From the NCBI GenBank assembly GCA_947176765.1, contig CAMWRX010000004.1, positions 1 to 64,000 of the forward strand: a stretch of DNA of 64,000 bases. Reading direction: 5' to 3'. The notes beneath the pieces were generated by a model, which worked only from the letters and a program-made list of their open reading frames with translations, did no database searches and was not told the DNA's origin. The position numbers and the translations under genes were made by a program. How positions within the stretch are numbered: the stretch's first letter is position 1; every line of letters starts with the position of its first letter. Shown piece after piece: positions 9,658 through 18,905 of the stretch. The DNA comes from an uncultured bacterium (lineage in GTDB: Bacteria; Bacillota; Clostridia; Oscillospirales; Oscillospiraceae).

Positions 9658-10382
9658 TCTAACTCGCCCCCTTTCGGCAACATCTCAGGCTTTTCCAGGT
9701 TGGGCCGCATCAGCAGCAGTCCCGCCACCAGGATGACCAGTGCCGGGATGAGGAACCGCCCGCCCTCCGGTCCGAAGGTCAGCAGACAGGCCAGCGTGCC
9801 CGCCGCCCCCAGAAATACCGGGGCGTGGCGCTCATTAGATTGCCACTGTTCCACGGCGATGACCAGGAACAGCGCCGTCATGGCGAAGTCGATGCCCTCC
9901 GTGTTGATGGTGATGAGCGCCCCCGCCACCGCGCCGATGACCGATCCCGCGATCCAGTACAGGTGGTCCAGCAGGGCAATGGAGAAGTAGAAGTCCTTCT
10001 CATCCACTCCCTCCGGAGCGCTGACCCCCGCCAGCAGGGCGTAGGTCTCGTCGGTAAGGGAGAAGATCATGTACAGCTTCCGCCAGCCCATACCCTGGAA
10101 TTTCTCCAGCATGGACAGGCCGTACACCAGGTGGCGGAAGTTGAGCACCAGGGTGAGGAAGGCCGCGTCCGCCAGGGGGGAGGCGTTGGCCAGCAGCTCC
10201 ACCCCCAGGTACTGGCCGCTGCCGGCGTAGATGGTCAGCGACATGATGCCGGACCAGACGGTATGAAAGCCCGCCGCCGACAGCATCCAGCCGAATACGA
10301 TGCCGATGGACAGGTAGCCCATAAGCACCGGCACGGTGTGGGGAAAGGCGGCGGCCAGGGATTTTCGGTTCATTGGGGTCAC
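9654..10382 (-). CDS. azlC: AzlC-family branched-chain amino-acid permease
   Basis: 242 residues, about 6-7 membrane segments. Conserved features are AFPHTVPVLMGYLSIGIVFGWML, the SLTIYAGSGQY motif, and LNFRHLVYGLS, all typical of AzlC (large subunit). First gene of a two-gene operon with azlD. AAGGATG precedes the ATG and a sigma-A-like promoter lies 30 bases further up. Confidence 0.94.
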   Translation of the reverse strand: MTPMNRKSLAAAFPHTVPVLMGYLSIGIVFGWMLSAAGFHTVWSGIMSLTIYAGSGQYLGVELLANASPLADAAFLTLVLNFRHLVYGLSMLEKFQGMGWRKLYMIFSLTDETYALLAGVSAPEGVDEKDFYFSIALLDHLYWIAGSVIGAVAGALITINTEGIDFAMTALFLVIAVEQWQSNERHAPVFLGAAGTLACLLTFGPEGGRFLIPALVILVAGLLLMRPNLEKPEMLPKGGELE

Positions 10383-10411
10383 ATCCTTGTGTAAAAAACG
10401 CGTTAAAGCGC

Positions 10412-10439
10412 TAAATAGACACTGTTATTATATCGTCAA
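10412..10439 (-). promoter_or_regulatory. promoter of azlCD
   Basis: Minus strand TTGACG, 16-base spacer, TATTTA. Confidence 0.55.
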
Positions 10440-10479
10440 GCTTCCCCTTTGGCAAGGGCAGGGTTTTACAGATTGTTCA

Positions 10480-10508
10480 TTGTATTCCAGGGAGAATTTG
10501 GGTATAAT
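10480..10508 (+). promoter_or_regulatory. promoter of the lipid kinase gene
   Basis: TTGTAT, 17-base spacer, TATAAT. Confidence 0.7.
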
Positions 10509-10576
10509 ACAGTCCACGGACGACCCGCCCGAACCATTTGGGGTTGGGGCGGAAGGAACGATGGAGTGACAGACCG

Positions 10577-11485
10577 ATGAAAAAGCTTTTGTACATCTAC
10601 AACCCCGCCGCTGGGAGGAGGACCGCCAAGGCCAACCTGTCCGATGCGCTGGAGGTGTTTGCCCGCCAGGGCTATGAGATCACCGTCCACCCCACCCAGA
10701 AGCGGGGGGACGCCGCCGCCGCCGCCCGGGAACAGGGGGCAAACTACGACCGGGTGGTGTGCTCCGGCGGGGACGGTACACTGAACGAGACGGTACGGGG
10801 TCTGCTGGCGCTGCCCCAGGAAAAGCGGCCTGTGCTGGGCTACATCCCGGCGGGCACCACCAACGATTTCTCCCGCACCCTGGAGCTGCCCAAGACATTG
10901 GCCGAGTTGGCGGAGGTGGCGGGGGAGGGCCTCCCCCGGCTGGTCGATGTGGGGGAGGCCGAGGGCAGTCCCTTTACTTATGTGGCTGCCTTTGGACTGT
11001 TTACCGACGTGTCTTATTCCACGCCCCAGGCGAACAAAAATCTGCTGGGCCATTTCGCCTATGTGCTGGAAGGGGCGGGAAAGCTGGTTAACATTCCCAG
11101 CTATCACATGACCGTGACCGCCAACGGCCGCGAGGTGGAGGGCGACTTTATCTATGGCATGGTGGGCAACACCGTGTCGGTGGGGGGGCTGGTGAACCTG
11201 CCCCGGGACAAGGTGCTGCTGGACGACGGGCGGTTTGAGGTCATTTTGATCCGCCAGCCCAAGACCGGCAAGGACTGGCAGTCCATCCTCACCGCTCTCA
11301 CCACCCTGGAGGTGGAGGAGGACGGCGCGGTGGTGGGCTTTGAAGCGGGGGAGATCACGTTTGCCTGCGGCCAGTCCGTGGCCTGGACGGTGGACGGCGA
11401 GTTCGGCGGCGAACAGGAGGTCACCCATGTGAAGTGTCTGCCCCAGGCACTGACCATTGCCACAGGAAGCGCGAAGCCGTCGTGA
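10577..11485 (+). CDS. diacylglycerol kinase-family (YegS/DgkB-like) lipid kinase
   Basis: 302 residues from the ATG at 10577, which has GGAG 10 bases upstream; the track's earlier start lacks a site. The DAGK catalytic domain shows YNPAAGR at the N-terminus, the nucleotide loop CSGGDGTLNE (about residue 61), and GYIPAGTTNDFSRTL (about 92-106). The C-terminal beta-rich domain ends with the WTVDGEFGG motif. Phosphorylates diacylglycerol or a related lipid using ATP. Monocistronic; opposite is an LTA-synthase-like gene, whose activity would release diacylglycerol that this kinase could recycle. Confidence 0.93.
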   Translation: MKKLLYIYNPAAGRRTAKANLSDALEVFARQGYEITVHPTQKRGDAAAAAREQGANYDRVVCSGGDGTLNETVRGLLALPQEKRPVLGYIPAGTTNDFSRTLELPKTLAELAEVAGEGLPRLVDVGEAEGSPFTYVAAFGLFTDVSYSTPQANKNLLGHFAYVLEGAGKLVNIPSYHMTVTANGREVEGDFIYGMVGNTVSVGGLVNLPRDKVLLDDGRFEVILIRQPKTGKDWQSILTALTTLEVEEDGAVVGFEAGEITFACGQSVAWTVDGEFGGEQEVTHVKCLPQALTIATGSAKPS

Positions 11486-11605
11486 GCAGCGCGGATGGAC
11501 TGGAGCGAGGGCGAGCGGAGGGCCGCACAGCGGCCCGCAGACCAGCCCGAGTCGGAGGGAAGCCGCGCGTCGCGAGCAGGCGTAGCGTGACAATAAGACT
11601 GTAAC
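11486..11605 (+). repeat. GC-rich non-coding stretch, possible dispersed intergenic repeat
   Basis: About 120 bases made of GCGAGC/GGAGG-like words with an inner stem GGCCGC/GCGGCC and outer GCGCGG / CCGCGC complementarity. It has no ORF of its own and resembles the shuffled GC-rich boxes found between genes in high-GC Clostridia. Copy number cannot be judged from this window. Confidence 0.35.
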
Positions 11606-11640
11606 AAGCGGCCCGGCGGGAGTACCCGCCGGGCCGCTTT
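11606..11640. terminator. terminator between lipid kinase and LTA-synthase-like genes
   Basis: 15-base arms AAGCGGCCCGGCGGG / CCCGCCGGGCCGCTT around AGTA, followed by a short T-run on the plus strand. Confidence 0.82.
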
Positions 11641-11645
11641 CTGCG

Positions 11646-13790
11646 TTATTCACTGTCTGCGAACACGTATTTGTAATAATCCTCCTGGATGATGAGCTTG
11701 GAGTAGTTCACCTTGGCGGCCACCAGGCGGCTGACCCGCTTGACGTAGTCCTCCTCGTCCTCCAATTCGATTCCCTCGTTGGGGGTGAAGGTCTTGGTGG
11801 AGCACTCGTAGGTGCCCGCGGCGGTGATCCAGGCGTTGCCCTTGCCCTTGTTGGCGAACACCACCAGGGGCATACAGTTGGAGTACTGGTCCGCCTCGTA
11901 GTTGGCGGCGAAGATGTCCCGCCCGGAGTAGAGCCGGGAGTCATAGGCCAGACCGAACAGGTTGCAGATGGTGGGCACGATGTCGATGGAGGAGCAGGGG
12001 GTGTCCACCTCGATGGGCTCCTCGATGCACCCCGACCACATCAGCAGGGTGTTGCGGTAGCGGGAGGTGTCGCTCTCGGTGTCCTCAAAGCCGCGCAGCT
12101 CGTTGTAGAAATCCGCCTCTTTGGTCACCATCAGGTAGGGGTAATGGTCGCCGGTCATGACGATGAGGGTGTCGTCGGCGATGCCCGCCGCCTCCAGCTT
12201 GTCCACCAGGTACTCCAGCGCCAGATCCAGCTCCATGTTGCAGGCCAGATACGCCTGACTGGTCTCGGACAGGTCAGGGTACTTGGCTTCCACCGCCTCC
12301 TGGTGCTTCCGGGACATGGCGTTGCCGCCCCAGGAGTAATAGCCGTGGCCGCTGACGGTCATATAGTAGGCGTGGAAGGGGGTGCCGTCCTCCACATAGG
12401 CGTTGATATAGCTGTCCGCCGTGGCCTCCATCATCTCCAGGTCGGAGTTGGGCCACACGTCATGGGCCAGCTCCAGGCCGTTGCCGATGCCGTGGTAGTC
12501 GTAGCCGAAATTGCCCAGGTACTCGTCCCGGTGATAGTAGGTGTAGGTGTGGTTGTGCCAGGCGGGGACGATATAACCCTCGGCGGCGAACAGCTTGGCC
12601 AAGGTGATGGGCATGGATCGGCTGGCGCTGACCAGGGGCGACGCGTCGCTGCCGCCGAGCCAATTGGGGATGACGCCAGTGGTGACGGCAAACTCGCCGC
12701 CGGTGGTGGACAGGGTCCAGTCGGGCTGATAGAAGTTGTTGAACACGAAGCCCTCGTGGGTCAGCTTGTACAGGGTGGGGGTCAGCTCCTGGTCGATGGC
12801 ATAGGGGGAGAAGCCCTCGGCGGTGAGGAGGATGAGGTTTTTGCCCTCAAACATCCCGGTGTACTCATTCTTCTCGGAGGGGATGACGTTGGCAAAATAC
12901 TGGTGCATACTCTGGATGGTCTCATTGGCCTCCCCCTCGGCCAGGGCCTCGAAGTCGATGTCCAGCACGTTGGGCCCGCTGGGGGTGGGGACAGAGGGAC
13001 CCTCCGAAGCCGCGCCGGAGGGGTTGTCCGACGGATCTGCGGCGGCGCTTGGGTCAACCGTGGCGGTGGGAAGCGGGTCGTCTAAAAACGCGTCCAACGG
13101 GGCGTTGGGGACGCCAACTACGGCATACTCCAACTCCAGCCGCGCCGAGGTCAGCAGGCCAAAGTGTGGGATGGCGGTGTTGGCGGTGAACTCGTAGGTG
13201 TAATAGTTTTTCACCGGGCCCAGGATGGACAGCAGATAGGCGGTGAGCTGGCAGGCAACCAGCGCGGCGGCGATGATGATGCGCACGGGGGTATCCTGTC
13301 CCTGGTCGGGGATCACGCTCTGGCGCAGGAGGATAAAGGCCGCCAGCGGCACGAAGGACAGCAGGATGAAGGGGATCAGCCCCAGCACCACTGACCACAC
13401 GGTAGAGGCGAAGTCTCCCGCCACGTCCCCGGCCATATGCCCCATGAAGGAGACGCCGTAGTAGACGCCAAAGGTGGCGCGGCACCCCCGCTCGACGCAC
13501 AAAAGGACGGTGCCCAGGCCAATCACCACGCCCCCAGCGATTCGCGCGGCCTGCCGCCAGGGAAGCAGATCCAGCAGGAAAAAGACCACCAGCCCCGCCG
13601 CCGCGGAGAACAGCAAGGTGCGCAGCAGCGCCAGATCGAAAAAGGCGGTGTCCCGGTCGAACAGGCGCAGCAGCAGCTCGTGATATAAGATGACGGCGGG
13701 GAAGAACAGGGCGGACAGCAGGGGGGAACCCGTGCGCCGCCCGGTGTGGCGGTAAGGGGTGATGCCCCTGTTTTTACGGAAACGGTTCAT
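11646..13790 (-). CDS. LTA synthase-family membrane sulfatase
   Basis: 714 residues from the ATG at 13790, which has AGGAAGTG 9 bases upstream (the track's GTG is too close to it). Five membrane segments occupy about residues 20-200. A low-complexity Pro/Ser/Asp linker (about 230-265) leads to an extracellular sulfatase-fold domain: GKNLILLTAEGFSPYA (Thr nucleophile region), GGEFAVTTGVIPNW, and MTGDHYPY metal-binding residues. LTA synthases polymerise glycerol phosphate from phosphatidylglycerol on the outer face, releasing diacylglycerol. The family also includes other glycerol-phosphate transferases, so the exact polymer is unknown. Confidence 0.9.
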   Translation of the reverse strand: MNRFRKNRGITPYRHTGRRTGSPLLSALFFPAVILYHELLLRLFDRDTAFFDLALLRTLLFSAAAGLVVFFLLDLLPWRQAARIAGGVVIGLGTVLLCVERGCRATFGVYYGVSFMGHMAGDVAGDFASTVWSVVLGLIPFILLSFVPLAAFILLRQSVIPDQGQDTPVRIIIAAALVACQLTAYLLSILGPVKNYYTYEFTANTAIPHFGLLTSARLELEYAVVGVPNAPLDAFLDDPLPTATVDPSAAADPSDNPSGAASEGPSVPTPSGPNVLDIDFEALAEGEANETIQSMHQYFANVIPSEKNEYTGMFEGKNLILLTAEGFSPYAIDQELTPTLYKLTHEGFVFNNFYQPDWTLSTTGGEFAVTTGVIPNWLGGSDASPLVSASRSMPITLAKLFAAEGYIVPAWHNHTYTYYHRDEYLGNFGYDYHGIGNGLELAHDVWPNSDLEMMEATADSYINAYVEDGTPFHAYYMTVSGHGYYSWGGNAMSRKHQEAVEAKYPDLSETSQAYLACNMELDLALEYLVDKLEAAGIADDTLIVMTGDHYPYLMVTKEADFYNELRGFEDTESDTSRYRNTLLMWSGCIEEPIEVDTPCSSIDIVPTICNLFGLAYDSRLYSGRDIFAANYEADQYSNCMPLVVFANKGKGNAWITAAGTYECSTKTFTPNEGIELEDEEDYVKRVSRLVAAKVNYSKLIIQEDYYKYVFADSE

Positions 13791-13868
13791 ATAAATGGTC
13801 ACTTCCTATGATTTGTGGCGGGAAAAGGGAGAATTGCCGCTTTTTTGCGTCTGTAAATGTGTTTTCAT

Positions 13869-13897
13869 ATGATACCATAGGGAAAGAAGAATTGCAA
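13869..13897 (-). promoter_or_regulatory. promoter of the LTA-synthase-like gene
   Basis: Minus strand TTGCAA, 17-base spacer, TATCAT. Confidence 0.7.
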
Positions 13898-13933
13898 CGC
13901 CTGAGGGGGAATTTAATCGGAACTTAAAAGGAA

Positions 13934-13959
13934 GGGCGGCCGTTCCCGAACGGCCGCCC
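13934..13959 (-). terminator. terminator of the ABC exporter gene
   Basis: GGGCGGCCGTTC / GAACGGCCGCCC stem with a tiny loop, followed on the minus strand by TTCCTTTT. Confidence 0.8.
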
Positions 13960-13969
13960 CATTTTGACA

Positions 13970-16900
13970 TTATTCGCTTCTTAAAGCCTCCACCGGGTCC
14001 TTCTTGGCCGCGCCACGGGAGGGGATCAGCCCCGCGAACACGGTGAGCACCACGCTGATGGCCACCAGGATGGCTCCCGCCACCGGGGGCAGCACGGCGG
14101 TGAGGTCGTCCAGCCCCGTCAGGTCGTGGATGATGGCGTTGATGGGGAAGGTGGCCGCCACGCTGACCAGAATGCCCAGCAAGCCCGCCGCCAGACCCAC
14201 GATGAGGGTCTCGGCGTTGAACACCCGGGACACGTCCCGCTTGGACGCGCCCACAGCGCGCAGAATGCCGATCTCCTTGGTGCGCTCCAGCACGGAGATG
14301 TTGGTGATGATGCCGATCATAATGGAGGACACCACCAGTGAGATGGACACGAAGGCGATGAGCAGATAGCTGATGCCGCTGATGATGCCGGTGATGGAGC
14401 TCATCAGCAGGGCCACGTAGTCGGTGTAGGTAATCTCGTCCTCCTCGTCCACGCCCTCGTTGTAGGCGGAGATGAGGTCGGCGATCTCGTCCTTCTGGGC
14501 GAAGGTGGTGGCGTAGATGCTGATGGCGGAGGGGGACTCCAGCCGCACATAGCCCAGCAGATCCAGGTTGTCCTCATAGGTGGAGGACGAGCGGGTGGGG
14601 GGCATATAGTTGTCGTAGAGGTAGACGAACTGCTCTGTAGTAAAGGGGCTGGGGGATGCCATGGAGGGGCTCATACTCATGGAGGGATCCATCCCCATAC
14701 CCGCGGCCATGCTTGGGTCCATCCCGGCGGGCAGGCCGGGGGCGGGATCCGCGCTCTCCTCCGGTTCGCTGTCGGCGTCCTGCTCCAGGGTCAGATCCAT
14801 CATGGCGGCAAGCTGGTCATTTGTCTGGGCGGACAGCCGCTGCTCCACCGCGGCGGCGTACTGCTCCCGCACACCCTGGGCGATGGCCTCCTCGATGCGG
14901 GCGAACAGCTCGTCGTCGCTCATGTCCGCGATGTAGGAGGCCACGGTGTCCCCGCTCACCCCCATCTCGGCGGCGTACTGCTCCACGATCATCTGCTCGA
15001 TATACTCCCGGGTCATGCCCTCCATCTGCTGGGACACCACCGCGTCCACGTACTCCTGAGAGGGCTGGCCCATCACGTCGATATAGGCCGAGGCTTTCTC
15101 CTGGACGGACAGGGTGGACAGGTATTCCGTGATGGCCTCGGCCTTTTCCCCGTCAGTGGGCTCCACGTCGTCGTCCTTGGGGAAGGGCAGGCCGGAAATC
15201 ACATCGGTGTCCGGGTCGTCCAGCTGGGACTTCAGAATTTCGGTCTCCCCGGTGGCCTCAATGGCGTACTGGGTCAGGGCGCTGGTGTAGCCGATGCCGC
15301 CGGAGCTCATGCCGTGGCCCCCTTCCAGGGGCCGGGCGATGCCCGCGATCTTCAGCCGGATGCCGGTCTCGTCGCTATTGTAGAGGAAGTCCATGCCCGT
15401 CCCGGTGGCGGACATATCGGTGTAAATCCCCTCCGCCGGGTCATACTGGTAATATTCCGCCGGCAGGATGAGCTTGAAGCCCAGGGCGCACAGCTCTTCA
15501 TAGCTCCAGCTCATCTCCGTGGCTTCGATGGCCTCGCCCTTGGACATGGAGATCATAGCCTCCTCCATGTCGTCGTGGGGCATGAGCCCCAGGGCGTACA
15601 GCATCAGGTCGGAGATCTCGTTGTTGATGTCCACAAACAAAATGACCTCGTCTTGGTTCCGGGGCCAATCCCCGTAGAGCAGCTCGTACTGGCTTTTGAC
15701 CTGGCCGGACACCAGCTCGCCGTCCTCCCCGGCCAGCAGCTCCTCCCACACGTCCATAGCGGAGTACATGGAGCCCATGGACTTGAAATAGGAGGAGTAG
15801 TCGCCGCCGTACATGGCGGTCATGGCGTCCTGCATCAGCGTCATCACGTCGCACTTGATGATGTCGCCGTTCTCGTCCTGGGTATAGATGTCAAAATCGA
15901 AGTCGTAGCTGTAGTGGATGGCGGCCATATCCTTGATGCCGCCGCCCCCGTTGTCCAGATATTCCTTAAACGCCTCCAGGTTGTTGGTCTCCACCTCGGC
16001 GTTCATCATAGAGTCCATCATGTCGTACATGACGGTGGAGGCGTACACCCGGTCGGGATCATGGCCCTCTGCGCCCTCGCCGGTGAGCATATCCCGCCGC
16101 GCCCCCATGAGGGAGGCCATCAGGGCGGACATATCGGTGCTCTCCGCCTGGATGGTGATGGGGTAGCTGGACAGGGTGTCCTCCTGCACCTTGGTAATAT
16201 AGTTGTTGATGCCGGTGGACAGGGCCAGGATCAGGGCGATGCCGATGATGCCGATGGAGCCGGCAAAGGCGGTGAGCACGGTGCGGCCCATTTTGGTGCG
16301 CAGGTTGGTCAGCGACAGGGACAGCGCCGTGAGGAAGGACATGGAGGTCTTATGCCCGCCCCGGGCCTGCTTGCCGGTGAGGACGGGGGCGGTATCCTCT
16401 GAGTGGTAGGGGTTGGAGTCGCCGGTGACCAGGCCGTCCTTCAATGTCACGATGCGGGTGGAATACTGCTGGGCCAGCTCCGGGTTGTGGGTGACCATGA
16501 TGACCAGCCGGTCCCGGGCCACCTCTTTCAGCAGTTCCATCACCTGCACCGAGGTCTCGGAGTCCAGAGCGCCGGTGGGCTCGTCGGCCAGCAGGATGTC
16601 GGGGTCGTTGATGAGGGCGCGGGCAATGGCCACCCGCTGCATCTGCCCGCCGGACATCTGGGAGGGCACCTTGCTGAGCTGATCCCCCAGACCCACCTGT
16701 TCCAGGGCCTCAATGGCCCGGCGGCGGCGCTCCGAGCGGGATACCCCAGCCAGCGTCAGCGCCAGCTCTACGTTGGCCAGCACCGTCTGGTGGGGGATTA
16801 GGTTGTAGCTCTGGAACACGAAGCCGATGGAGTGGTTGCGGTAGGCGTCCCAGTCGCTGTCCTTGTAGTCGCGGGTGGAGCGCCCGTTGATGATGAGGTC

Positions 16901-17080
16901 GCCGGCAGTGTAGCGGTCCAGGCCGCCGATGATGTTCAGGGTCGTGGTCTTACCGCAGCCGGAGGGGCCCAGGATGGACACGAACTCGTTCTCCCGGAAC
17001 TCCAGGTCGATGCCCCGCAGGGCGTCGATGGTATTTCCGCCCAGGGTGTACTGTTTGGTGATATTGGAAAGCTTCAGCAT
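13970..17080 (-). CDS. fused ABC transporter, MacB-type ATPase plus FtsX-like permease
   Basis: 1036 residues. Residues 1-225 are an ABC ATPase: Walker [11 protein letters not shown]-loop VFQSYNLIP, signature [12 protein letters not shown], Walker [14 protein letters not shown]-loop VTHN. A first membrane segment (about 265-290) precedes a ~500-residue extracytoplasmic domain containing an acidic and Met/Pro-rich insert ([18 protein letters not shown]). Three C-terminal membrane segments form an FtsX domain ([24 protein letters not shown]). Such MacB-like mechanotransmission transporters export or expel peptides, drugs or lipoproteins. The MarR gene upstream overlaps its start by 7 bases and probably controls it. 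Confidence 0.93.
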   Translation of the reverse strand: MLKLSNITKQYTLGGNTIDALRGIDLEFRENEFVSILGPSGCGKTTTLNIIGGLDRYTAGDLIINGRSTRDYKDSDWDAYRNHSIGFVFQSYNLIPHQTVLANVELALTLAGVSRSERRRRAIEALEQVGLGDQLSKVPSQMSGGQMQRVAIARALINDPDILLADEPTGALDSETSVQVMELLKEVARDRLVIMVTHNPELAQQYSTRIVTLKDGLVTGDSNPYHSEDTAPVLTGKQARGGHKTSMSFLTALSLSLTNLRTKMGRTVLTAFAGSIGIIGIALILALSTGINNYITKVQEDTLSSYPITIQAESTDMSALMASLMGARRDMLTGEGAEGHDPDRVYASTVMYDMMDSMMNAEVETNNLEAFKEYLDNGGGGIKDMAAIHYSYDFDFDIYTQDENGDIIKCDVMTLMQDAMTAMYGGDYSSYFKSMGSMYSAMDVWEELLAGEDGELVSGQVKSQYELLYGDWPRNQDEVILFVDINNEISDLMLYALGLMPHDDMEEAMISMSKGEAIEATEMSWSYEELCALGFKLILPAEYYQYDPAEGIYTDMSATGTGMDFLYNSDETGIRLKIAGIARPLEGGHGMSSGGIGYTSALTQYAIEATGETEILKSQLDDPDTDVISGLPFPKDDDVEPTDGEKAEAITEYLSTLSVQEKASAYIDVMGQPSQEYVDAVVSQQMEGMTREYIEQMIVEQYAAEMGVSGDTVASYIADMSDDELFARIEEAIAQGVREQYAAAVEQRLSAQTNDQLAAMMDLTLEQDADSEPEESADPAPGLPAGMDPSMAAGMGMDPSMSMSPSMASPSPFTTEQFVYLYDNYMPPTRSSSTYEDNLDLLGYVRLESPSAISIYATTFAQKDEIADLISAYNEGVDEEDEITYTDYVALLMSSITGIISGISYLLIAFVSISLVVSSIMIGIITNISVLERTKEIGILRAVGASKRDVSRVFNAETLIVGLAAGLLGILVSVAATFPINAIIHDLTGLDDLTAVLPPVAGAILVAISVVLTVFAGLIPSRGAAKKDPVEALRSE

Positions 17081-17532
17081 AGGTCATGGTCTCCTTTGGT
17101 TTGTTCAAAAAGATAGTCCAGCATTTGGTTGGCGGCCTGAAAGCCCCGGCGCAGCTCTTCCTGGGTGCCGTCGGGCAGGGCGTCCAGCAATTCCAAATAG
17201 TGATCCAGCCGCCGCTGGATGCGCTCCGCCGTCTCCCGGCCCTTGGAAGTGAGGGAGAGGGTGACCACCCGTCCGTCGGCGGTGCCCCGGCTGCGGCTGA
17301 GGAAGCCCTCCCGCTCCAGCTTTTTGCACAGGGAGGAGGCGTTGGCCTGGCCCATGCCGGTCACCTCGCTGATGCCGCCCACAGCGGCGTCCTGCTGGGA
17401 GAGCTGGAACAGTACGCAGGCCTGGAGCGGGGTCAGCCCCTCCGCCTGGACAACGGGCTCCAGCAGGCGGGCAGTTTTGGTTTTCAGGGTTTGGAATACG
17501 GTGAGGATGGAGATTCGATCGTCCTCGTTCAC
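17074..17532 (-). CDS. MarR-family transcriptional regulator
   Basis: 152 residues from the GTG at 17532, which follows GGAGGG by 6 bases; the longer track frame starts upstream of the operator region. The winged helix shows LTPLQACVLFQLSQ, GISEVTGMGQANASSLCKKLEREGFLSRSRGTADGRVVTLSLTSKG. These proteins are dimeric repressors released by small molecules. The stop overlaps the exporter's start (ATGCTGA), so the pair is one operon and the exporter is the likely target. Confidence 0.93.
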   Translation of the reverse strand: MNEDDRISILTVFQTLKTKTARLLEPVVQAEGLTPLQACVLFQLSQQDAAVGGISEVTGMGQANASSLCKKLEREGFLSRSRGTADGRVVTLSLTSKGRETAERIQRRLDHYLELLDALPDGTQEELRRGFQAANQMLDYLFEQTKGDHDLC

Positions 17533-17545
17533 GGGAATCCCTCCA

Positions 17546-17592
17546 AATATATTTGCTCCACATATATTAGCGTGGGCTATTCCCGCTGTCAA
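17546..17592 (-). promoter_or_regulatory. MarR/exporter promoter with inverted repeat
   Basis: Minus strand TTGACA (17587-17592), 17-base spacer, TAATAT. AATATAT and ATATATT arms 9 bases apart overlap the -10 box; this is the likely MarR operator. Confidence 0.65.
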
Positions 17593-17667
17593 GGAAAATC
17601 ATGGGTTGTTCACAGATTGTTCAGGAAGAGCGGCTCTCCGACCTTTGGAAAATCCACGAAATCCGAA

Positions 17668-17696
17668 TTGATTCTTCCCCAAAACTTATGTATAAT
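17668..17696 (+). promoter_or_regulatory. promoter of the aldo/keto reductase-GH2 unit
   Basis: TTGATT, 17-base spacer, TATAAT; 49 bases before the start codon. Confidence 0.7.
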
Positions 17697-17744
17697 AATA
17701 GGCAGGGTATCGAAAGGCACCATAAACGCATAGGAGGAAACACA

Positions 17745-18854
17745 ATGGAACGGATCAAAAAGAATTTTGGCTTTGGCTGTATGCGCCTGCCCATGAAGGA
17801 CAATGAGGTGGACACCGAGCAATTCAGCCGCATGGTGGACGCCTTTTTGGAGGCGGGCTTCAACTACTTCGACACCGCCCACGGCTACATCAGCACCAAG
17901 AGCGAGCCCGCCATCCGGGAGTGCCTCACCAGCCGCTACCCCCGGGATCGCTATATCCTCACCGATAAGCTCACCGCCCCCTACTTCAACCAGGAATCGG
18001 ACATCCGCCCCTTCTTCCAGAGCCAGTTGGAGATCTGCGGCGTGGATTACTTCGATTTCTACCTCATGCACGCCCAGAGCGCGGACAGCTTCGCCAAGTT
18101 CAAGCGCTGCCGGGCCTACGAGACGGCGCTGGAGCTGAAGGCCGAGGGCAAGATCCGCCATATGGGCATCTCCTTCCACGACACCGCCGATGTGCTGGAC
18201 CAGATCCTCACCGAGTATCCCCAGGTGGAGGTAGTGCAGCTCCAGCTCAACTATGTGGACTGGGACGACCCGGCAGTGCAGTCCCGGAAGTGCTGGGAGG
18301 TGTGCCGGAAGCACAACAAGCCGGTGATCGTCATGGAACCCTGCAAGGGCGGCAGCCTGACCAATCTGCCGGACAACGCGAAAGCGGCGCTGGACGCGCT
18401 GGAGGGCGGCTCCCCGGCCAGCTATGCCATCCGCTTCGCCGCCGGACAGGAGGGGGTCTTCATGGTGCTGTCCGGCATGAGCGACATGGCCCAGATGGAG
18501 GACAACATCGGCTTTATGAAGCAGTTCCAGCCGCTGGATGACCGGGAGATGGCGGCGGTGGCGCAGGTGTGCGCCGTTTTCCGGGGCCAGGATCTGATCC
18601 CCTGCACCGCCTGCCGGTACTGCACCGACGGCTGCCCCATGAAGATCTCCATCCCAGACCTGTTCGCCTGTATGAACGCCAAAAAGACGTTCCAGACCTG
18701 GAACGCCGATTTCTATTACGAGAGCGTCCACACTGTGAACAACGGCAAAGCCTCCGCCTGTGTCAAGTGCGGCAAGTGCGAGACGGCCTGCCCCCAGCAT
18801 CTGCCCATCCGGGAGCTGCTGGTCAAGGTGGCGGAGGAATTCGAGCACGAATAA
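17745..18854 (+). CDS. aldo/keto reductase with C-terminal 4Fe-4S motifs
   Basis: 369 residues from the ATG at 17745, preceded by TAGGAGG. The AKR barrel shows FGFGCMRLPM, NYFDTAHGY (Asp/Tyr catalytic pair), LTDKL (Lys), and a HA...DFYLMH strand. The C-terminus carries two cysteine clusters: CTACRYCTDGCP and CVKCGKCETACP, matching the Fer4-containing AKR group common in gut anaerobes. It probably reduces a carbonyl using electrons from NAD(P)H or an iron-sulfur donor. The GH2 gene follows after 51 bases with no terminator, so the two are likely co-transcribed. Confidence 0.93.
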   Translation: MERIKKNFGFGCMRLPMKDNEVDTEQFSRMVDAFLEAGFNYFDTAHGYISTKSEPAIRECLTSRYPRDRYILTDKLTAPYFNQESDIRPFFQSQLEICGVDYFDFYLMHAQSADSFAKFKRCRAYETALELKAEGKIRHMGISFHDTADVLDQILTEYPQVEVVQLQLNYVDWDDPAVQSRKCWEVCRKHNKPVIVMEPCKGGSLTNLPDNAKAALDALEGGSPASYAIRFAAGQEGVFMVLSGMSDMAQMEDNIGFMKQFQPLDDREMAAVAQVCAVFRGQDLIPCTACRYCTDGCPMKISIPDLFACMNAKKTFQTWNADFYYESVHTVNNGKASACVKCGKCETACPQHLPIRELLVKVAEEFEHE

Positions 18855-18905
18855 CAAAAAACGCGGCGGCCGAAACCATGACAAACAGGATCAGGAGGCG
18901 GGAAA

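Noticed and set aside
11486-11605. C-terminal continuation of the lipid kinase in another frame
   Set aside because: No frame gives a plausible protein, and the family ends near the assigned stop.
15314-16402. 362-aa plus-strand ORF
   Set aside because: Shadow of the MacB-type transporter.
17610-18884. 424-aa minus-strand ORF
   Set aside because: Antisense of the aldo/keto reductase, which has complete domain motifs, promoter and ribosome site.
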